NCBI RefSeq assembly: GCF_013214165.1
Contig: NZ_JABSSM010000020.1
Coordinates: 62,001-126,000, forward strand
Source: Shewanella sp.
GTDB taxonomy: Bacteria; Pseudomonadota; Gammaproteobacteria; Enterobacterales; Shewanellaceae
DNA length: 64,000 nucleotides
Reading direction: 5' to 3'
Shown in pieces: positions 1 through 8,198 of the stretch (position 1 is its first letter; each line of letters begins with the position of its first letter). The notes beneath the pieces were generated by a model that saw nothing but the letters and a program-made list of their open reading frames with translations, searched no databases and was not told the DNA's origin. Made by a program: the position numbers and the translations under genes.

Positions 1-588
1 TATGCTGTATCCGAACGCCTCAGTCACCAGGCAGCTCTCAATGAGTTTATTATGGAAAACACAGAAGCGGAACAGGCTGTTTTTGCCTATGAAGGCATAG
101 GCCTGTTCAGGCCTTCTACCTTTCATTGGCGTACCTCTAAGATAAAGTTAGCTCAGTATCTTCAAGGAGATTATGACCTCTGGCAAGAAATAAAAGACGT
201 TAAACCTGTACTGATTATTGTTAATTATAGATTGCCACATTGGTTACTTGCCCGAGATAAACAAGCATTGTTCGACCATTATCTTGCTATTTCGCCTCAA
301 GTGATGGCTCCGGGAGTTTCTACTCTGCATAAGCGGGGCACACACTTGATCTTGAGTGGTGTTTACCGGATCAGTAATACCTGGGGTAAACCTTGTAAGC
401 TTGATGGTCTCTGGATAGAAGACGGCACAATGTTAACCCAGCAGGCGGGAAAGGTTAAATTAGAGGCCACAGAAGGGGGAGTATGTACCCTTTCATGGGC
501 TTTTTCTAAGCGCAGTGTACACAGATTAACCATGAGTAATCCAAGTGAATATCCTTATTTGTTGAAGCCTTCCCTGAGTGTCGACTAG
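1..588 (+). CDS. C-terminal part of a probable GT39-type membrane glycosyltransferase (5' end outside window)
   Basis: The frame is open from base 1 with no stop, so the visible ~195 residues are the C-terminal part of a longer protein; the first ATG at 52 is probably internal. No membrane segment is visible here. The fragment looks like the soluble tail of ArnT/GT39-type lipid-linked sugar transferases: an aromatic-rich stretch, then a segment around VLIIVNYRLPHWL and a conserved-looking HY..ISP..M.PG pattern. This resemblance is from memory of the family and is moderate. Its last codons are duplicated just downstream (see the repeat at 535-683). Alternative: an unrelated periplasmic domain of a hypothetical membrane protein. 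Confidence 0.45.
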   Translation, partial: YAVSERLSHQAALNEFIMENTEAEQAVFAYEGIGLFRPSTFHWRTSKIKLAQYLQGDYDLWQEIKDVKPVLIIVNYRLPHWLLARDKQALFDHYLAISPQVMAPGVSTLHKRGTHLILSGVYRISNTWGKPCKLDGLWIEDGTMLTQQAGKVKLEATEGGVCTLSWAFSKRSVHRLTMSNPSEYPYLLKPSLSVD

Positions 589-683
589 GTATCGTAATTC
601 CATTAAACGACAAGTAATCCAAGTGAATATTTTTGTTTGTTGAAGCCTTCCCTGAGTGTCGACTAGGTATCGTAATTCCATTA
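535..683. repeat. Tandem duplication of the 3' end of the upstream gene, 71-bp units
   Basis: The 71-bp segment 535-605 (last codons, stop and trailer of the gene ending at 588) recurs at 613-683 with only a few differences, a period of 78 bp. A third, very short copy of its last ~18 bases follows at 684-701. The second copy is not in frame with anything and is a non-coding relic of a tandem duplication. Confidence 0.9.
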
Positions 684-756
684 GGTATACTAATTCCATT
701 AAATATCAGGCGATTAATTTTTTATTCCCCGATACGAACAAACTGCTCAGTTCGCT

Positions 757-2808
757 TTAATCTGTGTTAGCGGCCAATCGTTTGCTACTCAGTTGTGCTT
801 GTTGGCATTTGCTGTTGGGATCGAATCCCTTATCATCACGGTAATGGGTACATAAGTCGCTTAACATTTTCCGCCAGGGAGCATCGCCCTGATATTTTTC
901 CAGACTGTACCATCTGTTTTGGTGAGTATCGACCAAGATGAGGTCTTCATAGTCAGGTAACATGGCTAACTGCCAGTGCTGAAAATATACTGAACGCTGC
1001 TTCTTAGCAATCATCTCCTTATAGGTGGAGGGAACCAATACCGCCCGTCCATTTTCTCTGATCTCATATTTAGATAGGGATTCGGACAGTACCTTTGCCT
1101 CATCAATAAAACTGGCATTGATCGATTTTATCGGGATTGAAGATTCGACAAACACGCTTTTCGACACCTCCTGGCTCAAAGTTTTGGGTAAGACATGGCC
1201 ATCGAATGCTTTATCCGTAGGCGCTAGTGACAAGCCCAGCTCCTTGAACAAGCTAGGGGTGATATCGGTTAAAGAGTATATTCCCTGAATATGTTTGGCT
1301 GTTTCTACCTGTGGATTAAAACGACGATAGGCCATCAAGACATTGGCTTGTTCCTGACTCAGTACATTGGTGCCATGGCCCCAGGCATTGACATTGAGTT
1401 TTGCTTCATCCTCTGGTTGGTTTCCCTGCAAGGTGTCTTTCTCGAGCATGAAACCTTCACCGTGATCAGAGATCAGGTATATCAGGGCGTTATCCAAGAA
1501 GCCCCGGTCTTGCAATGTATCCATAAATTGTTGAAATTGACTGTCGACTTGAGACAGCATGGTTTGATACATAAAATGATTATAGTTTCCCTTCCAGGTA
1601 GCAGTGTTCACATCGATAAAGTTTTTAGAGGTGAAGGGCCAGTGTAATAGACAAAAGTGAACGGCTAAAAAATTAGGTCGGCTGGTGGAGAGGGCATCAG
1701 TGAGCTTACGGTTAAATAGCGTGGGGTCATAGGCTTTCCCATAGGCGCGGTTCATATATAGGTAGGGAAACAATGATTCGGAAACAGCCAGTTTGAGTAG
1801 TATGTTAATCAAAGGAATGTCACCAACACTGGTTATGATAGCATCGGCGGCGCCGATTTTAGGGCCTATAACCTGTTCGAATCCATATTCAGTGTCTATT
1901 TGGTTGAATCGTCTTTCGTCTATCCCATAGGTGGTTTGATAGCCTCTGGCTTTAAGCTCTCTTATCAAGGGCAGTGGCTTATCGATCAGCTCTGGCGGGG
2001 TAAGATTAAACCTTGCGCCATGAGTAACTGGGTACTGGCCAGTCAGTATGCTCATCCAGGCAACATAGGTTCTTCCCAGAGGGGTATAGGTCTTATCATA
2101 GAGGAGAGACTGTTGGATAAATTGGTTTATACTTGGGGTGAAATTGTTGTCGGGATCTCGAAAACTAAGATGATCCGGTCGCAGGGCATCTATGCCGATA
2201 ATGAATACATTGGGGCTAGTATTGTCTGTGGGCGCATAATGCTCGCTGCTGCTCCTAGTAGATATGCTAGCCATGATTAAGCATATAGCGAGAAGAGAGA
2301 ACGTCAGGCGATTTCCTACTAGGGTGACGAGTCCCCATAGGAATAAACAGCACAGGGCTGTTAACAACAGAGTCAAAACCCATGGCATTGTTAAGGGGGT
2401 ATCTCTTAAAAAACCCAGCAGTGATGTGGGATACCAATAAGCATTGGCACCTAATACTAAGGTGATATGGCTCAACATGATGACTAACCATATCTGGGTC
2501 CTGATCCCTGCATTTCTAAATATCATGAACCAAGGTTTACATGAAAGGGTAATAATAAAAGCCCAGAGCACATGTAAGACAATGACCAGGAAAACAAATT
2601 TCAATAAGTCCAAAGTAAGCCATAAACTGAATAGATTGTCGTTACCAAGATGGGTCATGGCTTGTGCTATAGAGATTGATGAGTAGTATTGCAGTAGCTG
2701 TTTAAAATTAAATAGGGCAACTAAAGACAACAACATCATGGCGTTGGTGCGCCAAAATGTTCTCATCATAGATAGATTATTGGTCATCTGCTCGAGCTTT
2801 TTAGCCAT
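757..2808 (-). CDS. Inner-membrane sulfatase-fold phosphotransferase/hydrolase
   Basis: Protein of 683 aa. The N-terminal ~190 residues carry about five hydrophobic segments, followed by a periplasmic alkaline-phosphatase/sulfatase-fold domain. Visible motifs: the metal-binding NVFIIGIDALRPDHL (Asp about 207), a nucleophile region GRTYVAW with Thr about 247 instead of the Cys/Ser of true arylsulfatases, and a late ISDHGEGF metal site. A Thr nucleophile is typical of the EptA/LtaS/YejM-like group that moves phosphoethanolamine or phosphoglycerol, so a cell-envelope role is more likely than sulfate-ester hydrolysis. Start: a longer frame would begin with TTG at 2823, but AGGGA sits just before the ATG at 2808. 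The neighbour at 2854-3144 is probably co-transcribed. Substrate unknown. Confidence 0.8.
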   Translation of the reverse strand: MAKKLEQMTNNLSMMRTFWRTNAMMLLSLVALFNFKQLLQYYSSISIAQAMTHLGNDNLFSLWLTLDLLKFVFLVIVLHVLWAFIITLSCKPWFMIFRNAGIRTQIWLVIMLSHITLVLGANAYWYPTSLLGFLRDTPLTMPWVLTLLLTALCCLFLWGLVTLVGNRLTFSLLAICLIMASISTRSSSEHYAPTDNTSPNVFIIGIDALRPDHLSFRDPDNNFTPSINQFIQQSLLYDKTYTPLGRTYVAWMSILTGQYPVTHGARFNLTPPELIDKPLPLIRELKARGYQTTYGIDERRFNQIDTEYGFEQVIGPKIGAADAIITSVGDIPLINILLKLAVSESLFPYLYMNRAYGKAYDPTLFNRKLTDALSTSRPNFLAVHFCLLHWPFTSKNFIDVNTATWKGNYNHFMYQTMLSQVDSQFQQFMDTLQDRGFLDNALIYLISDHGEGFMLEKDTLQGNQPEDEAKLNVNAWGHGTNVLSQEQANVLMAYRRFNPQVETAKHIQGIYSLTDITPSLFKELGLSLAPTDKAFDGHVLPKTLSQEVSKSVFVESSIPIKSINASFIDEAKVLSESLSKYEIRENGRAVLVPSTYKEMIAKKQRSVYFQHWQLAMLPDYEDLILVDTHQNRWYSLEKYQGDAPWRKMLSDLCTHYRDDKGFDPNSKCQQAQLSSKRLAANTD

Positions 2809-2853
2809 ATGTTTCCCTATCAATTTGCACTAAATCCTTAAACAGATACAAGA

Positions 2854-3144
2854 TTATGGGGTATCTAAGGTCTCATCTTCCTTCATTGGTGACACTTGTG
2901 TTCGTTTTGACTGAGTGACGGTATATTTATCATTGTCTTCGATGACACTGCTTAAATCTGTAGCGGCTGGCCAGTCTCCTAGTATCAGATAACGCTCAGC
3001 AAGACTCGAGCCAGAAGGGCTATCTGTTTTTATCGACATTCTGGATTGATAGACCTGCCAGGCTGGCACAACATTGACGGCCAGCAACAGGGTAATGATG
3101 CCAGTAAGGATTATGTTAATTGTCACCGTTGAGAAATTATTCAC
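2854..3144 (-). CDS. Small single-pass membrane protein, unknown function
   Basis: 96 aa with a GTG start. Residues about 8-28 form one hydrophobic anchor, followed by a hydrophilic, Ser/Thr/Asp-rich tail of about 65 residues that is probably periplasmic. It lies about 45 bp upstream of the sulfatase-fold gene on the same strand, so the two are likely one operon and the small protein may be an accessory. I recognise no family. Ribosome-binding site is weak, so the exact start is uncertain. Confidence 0.55.
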   Translation of the reverse strand: MNNFSTVTINIILTGIITLLLAVNVVPAWQVYQSRMSIKTDSPSGSSLAERYLILGDWPAATDLSSVIEDNDKYTVTQSKRTQVSPMKEDETLDTP

Positions 3145-3462
3145 CGCTTTAATTATCCCTTGTTCGCGTTCATCTTGGCCCTAGTCAGAATAACGAATGC
3201 ATCTTGTTTAAGAGTATAGTTGCCTTTTTTCTTGCGAGCCTATTTTTACTAGCCTGCTAGGGTGGTGAGTTGACCGGATAATGAACCCGTATAATTTGTT
3301 TATGCCTGGGTTTTGTACTAAAAGTTAAGCTAGCGAGCCTAAGAGTTGTCATGATGGTCCATTGGCTGGGTGGGTTTGTGTCTGGTGCGCGTTTGGCTAC
3401 ATCATTGTCCTACCACCATTATTTTTAGTGCCTTTAGAATCATTTTTTGCAGGGGACAATAT
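3145..3462. other. Intergenic region between divergent genes, probable promoters
   Basis: No coding potential of note. It separates the minus-strand sulfatase operon from the plus-strand L,D-transpeptidase and must hold both promoters. A TATAAT hexamer at 3290-3295 is a candidate -10 for the plus strand, but the nearest TTGACC (3270-3275) is only 14 bp away, so the assignment is weak. Confidence 0.3.
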
Positions 3463-4911
3463 ATGAAGTCATGGCTTCTTTTCATTTTTTCTATTGTTTT
3501 TTCTCTAGGATCCGTTGCCGATATTGAAGTGAGTAACAGCCAGCCTGAACTGCAGAAGTTAGCTTGGCTCTATGGAGGCGTCGAGGATGATTTAATCTGG
3601 TTTGACGATAGAGGACTCACCTTAAGCGGCATGGCATTAATCGGTCTCTTAGATGATCTTGGCATAGATTTAGGCGTAAATAGTGAACAAGAACTTGATG
3701 AAATTAAGGTCATGGATAGGCTATATTCAAAGGCTTTATTGGATCTTTTACAACGGATTCAATTTGAAAAAGACAGAGGCATAGGTGATGAGGGGATTAA
3801 ATTGCTCGAAGCCATTAATAATGCCGAGTTATCGGCTTATATCGCGAGTATTTTACCCTCTTATGATGAGGTATTAAAAATTCGTCGCATGATCCGGGTA
3901 TATAAAACCCAATTGGATGTGGATTGGCCGTCCGTTACTCGGGTTAACTTCAAATTGGGTCAGAGCTCTAATCAAGTGCAACGCCTTCGATGGATGCTAA
4001 CCGTCTTAGGGGATCTCGAAAATAGCGATCTGACTCGTTATAGGGAAGCAATCTATGACCCTATGGTTATTCAAGGGATTAAATCTTTTCAACGTCGGCA
4101 CGGTTTGACGGCTAGCGGCGTGTTAGATGAGCCTACGGTATTGGCATTAAATATCTCACCCAAACGAAGAGTCATTCAGATGCAACAGAATTTGTGGCGT
4201 TGGTTGATGTTACCTTCGAGTCCTCCCCCAAAATATATTAAGATCAATATTCCCAATTATTCTCTGGAACTGTTTGTATTAGGCGAACTAGACTTGTCCA
4301 TGAAGGTGATAGTCGGTAAACCTAGCTCACCCACTCCAGTGCTCTTGACTCGAGTAACGAGAATGACTATAAATCCTTACTGGACCCCACCCACAAGTAT
4401 AATCCGCTCGGAGTTACTCCCCCTCAATAGTAGGGAGCCTGGTTACTTAAACCATAAAGGGTTTGAATTACATCCAGTGAGCAAGCAAGATAACCCTGTA
4501 GTCAAACTCATTAATATTGCTCCGATGCAATTAGCCGAATTGCTCAAAAAATATCGTTTGGTTCAGGCTCCAGGGAAAGATAATGCATTAGGTAAACTGA
4601 GGTTTACCATACCAAACTCTCAGTCAATTTACCTGCATGATACTCCACAAAAAAGATTATTTGAGGGTGGTAATCTGGCTCTGAGCCATGGTTGTATTCG
4701 ACTGGAAAAAGCTGTCGTACTGTTCGAACATATCCTGTCGACTCAAGATAATGCTAAGGAGATACGCAGGGCTCTGGGCCAGCCAAATACCCGATATGTA
4801 TCCCTGTCTCATTCCATACCCATATTTATTACCTACCTGACAGCCTGGGTAGATAGCCGCGGTAAGTTACAATTGAGACCCGATATTTATCATTTAGATA
4901 GGGAGATTTGA
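3463..4911 (+). CDS. L,D-transpeptidase (YcbB/LdtD-like), periplasmic
   Basis: 482 aa. The start at 3463 gives a good signal peptide (MKSWLLFIFSIVFSLGSVA) with AGGGGA at 3451; the frame is open further upstream, but that extension has no export signal and no ribosome-binding site. A peptidoglycan-binding helical module lies about residues 200-225 (RHGLTASGVLDEPTVLALN). The YkuD catalytic domain follows, with the signature SHGCIRL near residue 410 carrying the catalytic Cys. The domain order and length match the YcbB class, which makes 3->3 meso-DAP crosslinks or attaches lipoprotein to peptidoglycan. The gene ends 4 bp before the HTH gene, suggesting co-transcription. Confidence 0.88.
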   Translation: MKSWLLFIFSIVFSLGSVADIEVSNSQPELQKLAWLYGGVEDDLIWFDDRGLTLSGMALIGLLDDLGIDLGVNSEQELDEIKVMDRLYSKALLDLLQRIQFEKDRGIGDEGIKLLEAINNAELSAYIASILPSYDEVLKIRRMIRVYKTQLDVDWPSVTRVNFKLGQSSNQVQRLRWMLTVLGDLENSDLTRYREAIYDPMVIQGIKSFQRRHGLTASGVLDEPTVLALNISPKRRVIQMQQNLWRWLMLPSSPPPKYIKINIPNYSLELFVLGELDLSMKVIVGKPSSPTPVLLTRVTRMTINPYWTPPTSIIRSELLPLNSREPGYLNHKGFELHPVSKQDNPVVKLINIAPMQLAELLKKYRLVQAPGKDNALGKLRFTIPNSQSIYLHDTPQKRLFEGGNLALSHGCIRLEKAVVLFEHILSTQDNAKEIRRALGQPNTRYVSLSHSIPIFITYLTAWVDSRGKLQLRPDIYHLDREI

Positions 4912-4915
4912 AGCC

Positions 4916-5326
4916 ATGGCTGAGCATATACCTGAAACGCCAGACTTTATGAAGCTTATCCGGCAAGAGAAAAACGCTCGGATGAAATTAAAGTTGTTGG
5001 CTCTACTTCATTTTCAAGAAGGGAAGTCTAGGTATCAGATAGCAGACTATCTGAAGGTGAGCCGCACTAGCGTCAATAAATGGGTGACGAGTTATTTGAC
5101 ACATGGACTAGATGGTCTGATAGAGAAGAAGCACAGTGGCAGACCTGCATCCCTAACTGCGACACAGATGCAACAACTGTCACAATACATCAAGTTGAAA
5201 ACGGCCTCAAAGACTGACGAACTGCTCCATGGCAGTGAGATCCAAGCCTATATTACGCAACGTTTTGGCGTGACTTATGAAATTTCTAATATTTATCGCA
5301 TCTTAGAGAAGTTAGGCTATGCTTGA
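4916..5326 (+). CDS. Stand-alone IS630-type winged-helix DNA-binding protein
   Basis: 136 aa. Residues about 25-65 form a helix-turn-helix (SRYQIADYLKVSRTSVNKW), followed by a linker with GLDGLIEKKHSGRP and a second winged-helix segment ending YRILEKLGYA. This is the N-terminal DNA-binding half of IS630/Tc1-type transposases, but the protein stops before any DDE catalytic domain and no continuation is readable downstream. It is tightly linked to the L,D-transpeptidase gene (4-bp gap) and has no visible inverted repeats. It could be a domesticated regulator or a truncated transposase. Function is not assigned. Confidence 0.7.
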   Translation: MAEHIPETPDFMKLIRQEKNARMKLKLLALLHFQEGKSRYQIADYLKVSRTSVNKWVTSYLTHGLDGLIEKKHSGRPASLTATQMQQLSQYIKLKTASKTDELLHGSEIQAYITQRFGVTYEISNIYRILEKLGYA

Positions 5327-5450
5327 GTGACAGTTTCTTCCCCATCATCTCTTTTTCAATGGCATCTATTATGGCTTAGTGTTTTAGTCATTAAAATATT
5401 CAGCAATGTCTCCCGAATATCTGCTACACAACACTCAAATCCTAATTAAC

Positions 5451-5476
5451 TAAAGCCTTTGAGGGGCTTTATATTT
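5451..5476 (+). terminator. Probable Rho-independent terminator after the HTH gene
   Basis: A 7-bp stem TAAAGCC/GGCTTTA (5451-5457, 5465-5471) is followed by an imperfect T-rich tail (TATTTTATT). It lies about 125 bp after the stop. Weak to moderate. Confidence 0.45.
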
Positions 5477-5713
5477 TATTAACAGTGAATATCACGACTC
5501 GTGTTGATTAATAAAGTGATCTAATTTCTAAGTCTGCGTTAATAGTTTCACTCGATTTTACTCAGTTTAACTGAATCTCATTTAGTTTCAGATTAACTGG
5601 AAATGATTATATCTCCATGAAAACTGGTCGTTTATCGTTCCATATGAGCTGGGGATTTACAAATTCTAATTTTGAACTATGTAGCAGACGCTAAAATATC
5701 TGTAGAGGAGATT

Positions 5714-5797
5714 CATGAAGAAAAATGCGGACATATCACTGGAACAGTTATTTATTCAGCGTGGAGTAACTCAGTGTCCTTTGCTACTTTTAAGATA
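5714..5797 (+). CDS. Possible 27-aa leader peptide upstream of flp
   Basis: ATG at 5714 follows AGAGGAGATT, a strong Shine-Dalgarno, and the frame runs 27 codons (MKKNADISLEQ...) to TAG at 5797. It ends about 160 bp before flp. It may be a leader peptide, the remnant of a larger gene or chance. No homology is recognised. Confidence 0.2.
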
Positions 5798-5876
5798 GCT
5801 CTAGTGTTTATGTGTTATTGGCACTATTAGCGAGTATACAAGCTGCTAGATTAGAAGACCTAGTGTCCCTTAGATA

Positions 5877-5911
5877 GCGTGCTTATATATGGATACAGCT
5901 TATCAGCACGC
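5877..5911. promoter_or_regulatory. Hairpin in the flp leader
   Basis: GCGTGCT (5877-5883) pairs with AGCACGC (5905-5911); allowing one mismatch the stem extends to about 11 bp. It has no T-run, so it is more likely an RNA leader structure or protein site than a terminator. It lies 45 bp before flp. Confidence 0.3.
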
Positions 5912-5956
5912 CCATCTATATGTGCCGATACTTACGATTACTAGGAGAAACAGATC

Positions 5957-6151
5957 ATGAACATGAAACAGATATTTACAGATTTTATTGAAGATGAGAG
6001 TGGACTAACAGCAGTTGAATACGCCATAGCGGGTGGGTTAGTCGTCGGTGGCATGATTGCGGCATTTAATCAGTTAGGCACCAATGCAACATCGAAAATT
6101 AATTGTCTTGCGTCGGCAGTGAATGGTGCAAGTACCGACTGTGGATCTTAA
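5957..6151 (+). CDS. flp: Flp-family type IVb pilin
   Basis: 64 aa, the major subunit of the Tad pilus. It shows the Flp prepilin site ESGLTAVEYAIAGGL: cleavage is expected after the Gly, giving a mature protein beginning LTAVEYA with the conserved Glu-Tyr pair, followed by about 20 hydrophobic residues. The short C-terminal part has two Cys (about residues 51 and 62) that could form a disulfide. AGGAG at 5943 supports the ATG at 5957. It is the first gene of the Tad locus and is immediately followed by the prepilin peptidase. Confidence 0.95.
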   Translation: MNMKQIFTDFIEDESGLTAVEYAIAGGLVVGGMIAAFNQLGTNATSKINCLASAVNGASTDCGS

Positions 6152-6201
6152 TAGACAGAACCCATAGGGACGTGGGTTTTATCTTTCGGGAGTGAGGTCC
6201 T

Positions 6202-6789
6202 ATGGTGTCGATTATGACTGACGCTCAGCTTTCACTGCAACTCTTGCTTGCTGGAGCATTTTTCATCGCTGCGATTGTGATGGATCTCTACAAAGAGAAG
6301 ATCCCCAACAAGCTCTGCCTGCTGGCGATCTTTTGTGGCTTTGCCATTAATGCCTATTATGCCCAGTTACAGGGGGCTTTAATGGCCTTGTTCGGATTTT
6401 TATTGGCATTTATCATCCTGTTCCCTACTTTTATATTCCGCATACTAGGTGCAGGAGACATAAAACTGATGATGGGGATTGGCGCCTTGATGGGCCCGTC
6501 GCTGCTTGTTTCGAGTCTGGCTTACGGCATCGTTGCTGGTGCAGGAACCAGTTTATTGCTGATTATATGGAAGACAGGTTTTACAGGCTTGGCAATGACT
6601 TTAAAACGATATTGGGATTGTTTCTATCTGCGCCGTTATTTTAAACCTGAGGCCGGAGAGGCGGCTGGCTTACGTGTACCATATGCACCAGCCCTTGCCC
6701 TCGGGTGGTTATGGGCTTGCTCATTAGACAGCGAAATATCTCAATTGTACTTCAACTGGCACCGCTATTTAGGTTTAGGCACCACCTAG
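6202..6789 (+). CDS. tadV: Flp prepilin peptidase TadV/CpaA
   Basis: 195 aa multi-pass membrane aspartic peptidase of the A24 (CpaA) type. Catalytic Asp residues are visible in MDLYKEKIPN (about residue 28) and in the GxGD motif GAGDIKLM (about residue 94). It lacks the N-terminal methyltransferase domain of PilD, as usual for TadV. It should process Flp and the TadE/TadF-like pseudopilins of this locus at the inner membrane. A GAGTGAGG ribosome-binding site precedes the ATG at 6202. The C-terminal ~60 residues are longer than in minimal CpaA proteins. Confidence 0.9.
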   Translation: MVSIMTDAQLSLQLLLAGAFFIAAIVMDLYKEKIPNKLCLLAIFCGFAINAYYAQLQGALMALFGFLLAFIILFPTFIFRILGAGDIKLMMGIGALMGPSLLVSSLAYGIVAGAGTSLLLIIWKTGFTGLAMTLKRYWDCFYLRRYFKPEAGEAAGLRVPYAPALALGWLWACSLDSEISQLYFNWHRYLGLGTT

Positions 6790-6834
6790 TATGTGACTTT
6801 CATACGCCTTCATTAGGCCCCAGAGGCAGAGAAT

Positions 6835-8160
6835 ATGCTACGTTTAAGCACTGATAGCTCAGATAGGTCCTCCCCAAATAGTAATAGGCCCAATAATCAG
6901 GACGCCAGTGAACTGGCTCCTCGTCCTACTTCTATTCAAGACACTGGAATACAAGAATCCGTATTACTCGAATTGATGCTTAAACATCTTTTGAGTGGCG
7001 GGGTATTGACCAAGTCGCAACTCGTCAAGAAAATGGGGATCACTGGAGGGATTATTCAGGAGCTGTTCGACAAGGCGAAAGGCTTGGCCTGGGTTGAAAA
7101 TCGACAATCAACAGCCGATGGCCAGATGCGCTATGCACTCAGTGAATCAGGTGACAGGTATGCCAAGCAAGCTTCGATGAAGAGTGGTTATCGTGGTCTG
7201 GTTCCTGTGCCATTAGATCAATATTCAACAATTTGTCGTATGCAGTCCAGTAGAAGAAACCCAATCACCTTCGAGATGCTACAAGATGGCCTCAAGGCAC
7301 TGGTTCTGCCCAATTCCCTGCTGCATAAAATAGGTCCGGCGCTAAACTCTAGTAGGCCGGTACTCATCTATGGGCCGCCCGGGACGGGTAAGAGTTATCT
7401 TTGTAGAAACCTTAACGCCACCTTGGGTGACTCAGTGTTAATTCCATACGCGATTGCGGTAGGTACCGAAGTTATTCAGGTGTATGACCCACAACTTCAT
7501 CATGCTGTAGACACTATTATTGAGTCGAATCAATTGGATCTGGTACAGGGGCATGATCCGCGTTGGATCGAGTGTAAGAGGCCCTTAAGGATCACCGGAG
7601 GTGAGCTTACAGCCGAGATGTTAGAGGTGCAATTTGATTGTCATAGTCGAACTTATATGGCCCCAATTCAACTAAAAGCCAACAATGGCATCCTGTTATT
7701 AGATGATTTAGGTCGCCAGCGCATCAGTGCCAAGCAACTATTCAATCGTTGGATCATCCCCATGGAGGAGCGGCGTGACTTTCTGTCCATGCAGTCGGGT
7801 GAACATTTCGAGATCCCCTTCGAGTTAATTCTACTATTCTCTACTAACCTTAATCCTAAAGAACTCGTCGATGATGCTTTCTTGAGACGTCTCGGATATA
7901 AGATCCATTTCGATGCTCTCGATGAGCCCCTGTATCGGAAAATCTGGTTTCAAGTATGTGAAGAACAGAGGCTCAGCTGCAGTGAGGAGATGTATCAACA
8001 CCTAGTAAATGATTATCATTATCTTTTGGAAAAGCCTTTGATCCCTTGTTATCCCCGTGATCTGTTAGGGATCATGGCAGATCAAATCAGTTTTATGGTA
8101 CTGAAACCTGTGGTGACTAAGGCCTTGATTGCTGAAGCTTGGTCTATCTATTTTGTCTAG
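6835..8160 (+). CDS. AAA+ ATPase with N-terminal winged helix, Tad-locus associated
   Basis: 441 aa. Residues about 43-110 look like a winged helix (LLELMLKHLLSGG, then LTKSQLVKKMGITGG). The AAA+ core follows: Walker A GPPGTGKSYL at about 180-189, Walker B ILLLDDLGR at about 292-300, sensor-1-like LLFSTNLNP and an arginine-rich LRRLG. It is distinct from the secretion ATPase TadA and the MinD-like TadZ also encoded here, so the locus has three ATPases. Placed between tadV and rcpC, it is probably part of the Tad operon. Its role (remodelling or regulation of pilus assembly) is inferred from context only. Confidence 0.75.
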   Translation: MLRLSTDSSDRSSPNSNRPNNQDASELAPRPTSIQDTGIQESVLLELMLKHLLSGGVLTKSQLVKKMGITGGIIQELFDKAKGLAWVENRQSTADGQMRYALSESGDRYAKQASMKSGYRGLVPVPLDQYSTICRMQSSRRNPITFEMLQDGLKALVLPNSLLHKIGPALNSSRPVLIYGPPGTGKSYLCRNLNATLGDSVLIPYAIAVGTEVIQVYDPQLHHAVDTIIESNQLDLVQGHDPRWIECKRPLRITGGELTAEMLEVQFDCHSRTYMAPIQLKANNGILLLDDLGRQRISAKQLFNRWIIPMEERRDFLSMQSGEHFEIPFELILLFSTNLNPKELVDDAFLRRLGYKIHFDALDEPLYRKIWFQVCEEQRLSCSEEMYQHLVNDYHYLLEKPLIPCYPRDLLGIMADQISFMVLKPVVTKALIAEAWSIYFV

Positions 8161-8198
8161 GGTCAACGCTCAGCTAAATAAGCGCAAAGGAGCTTTCG

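Larger units (their letters stand above)
5327..5956. other. 630-bp intergenic region upstream of flp
   Basis: It holds the terminator candidate at 5451-5476, a short frame with a good ribosome-binding site at 5714-5797 and a hairpin at 5877-5911. The rest is AT-rich and shows no protein-like frame. It probably carries the promoter and leader of the Tad operon. Confidence 0.5.

Noticed and set aside
1025..2280. Several plus-strand open frames inside the sulfatase-fold gene
   Set aside because: They are antisense shadows of a gene with intact family motifs.
4916..5326. Complete IS630 element
   Set aside because: No DDE domain, no terminal inverted repeats and no target duplication are visible around the helix-turn-helix gene.
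5815..5840. Sigma-54 promoter upstream of flp (TGGCAC at about 5819)
   Set aside because: The matching GC element at -12 is not TTGC-like, so only half of the consensus is present.
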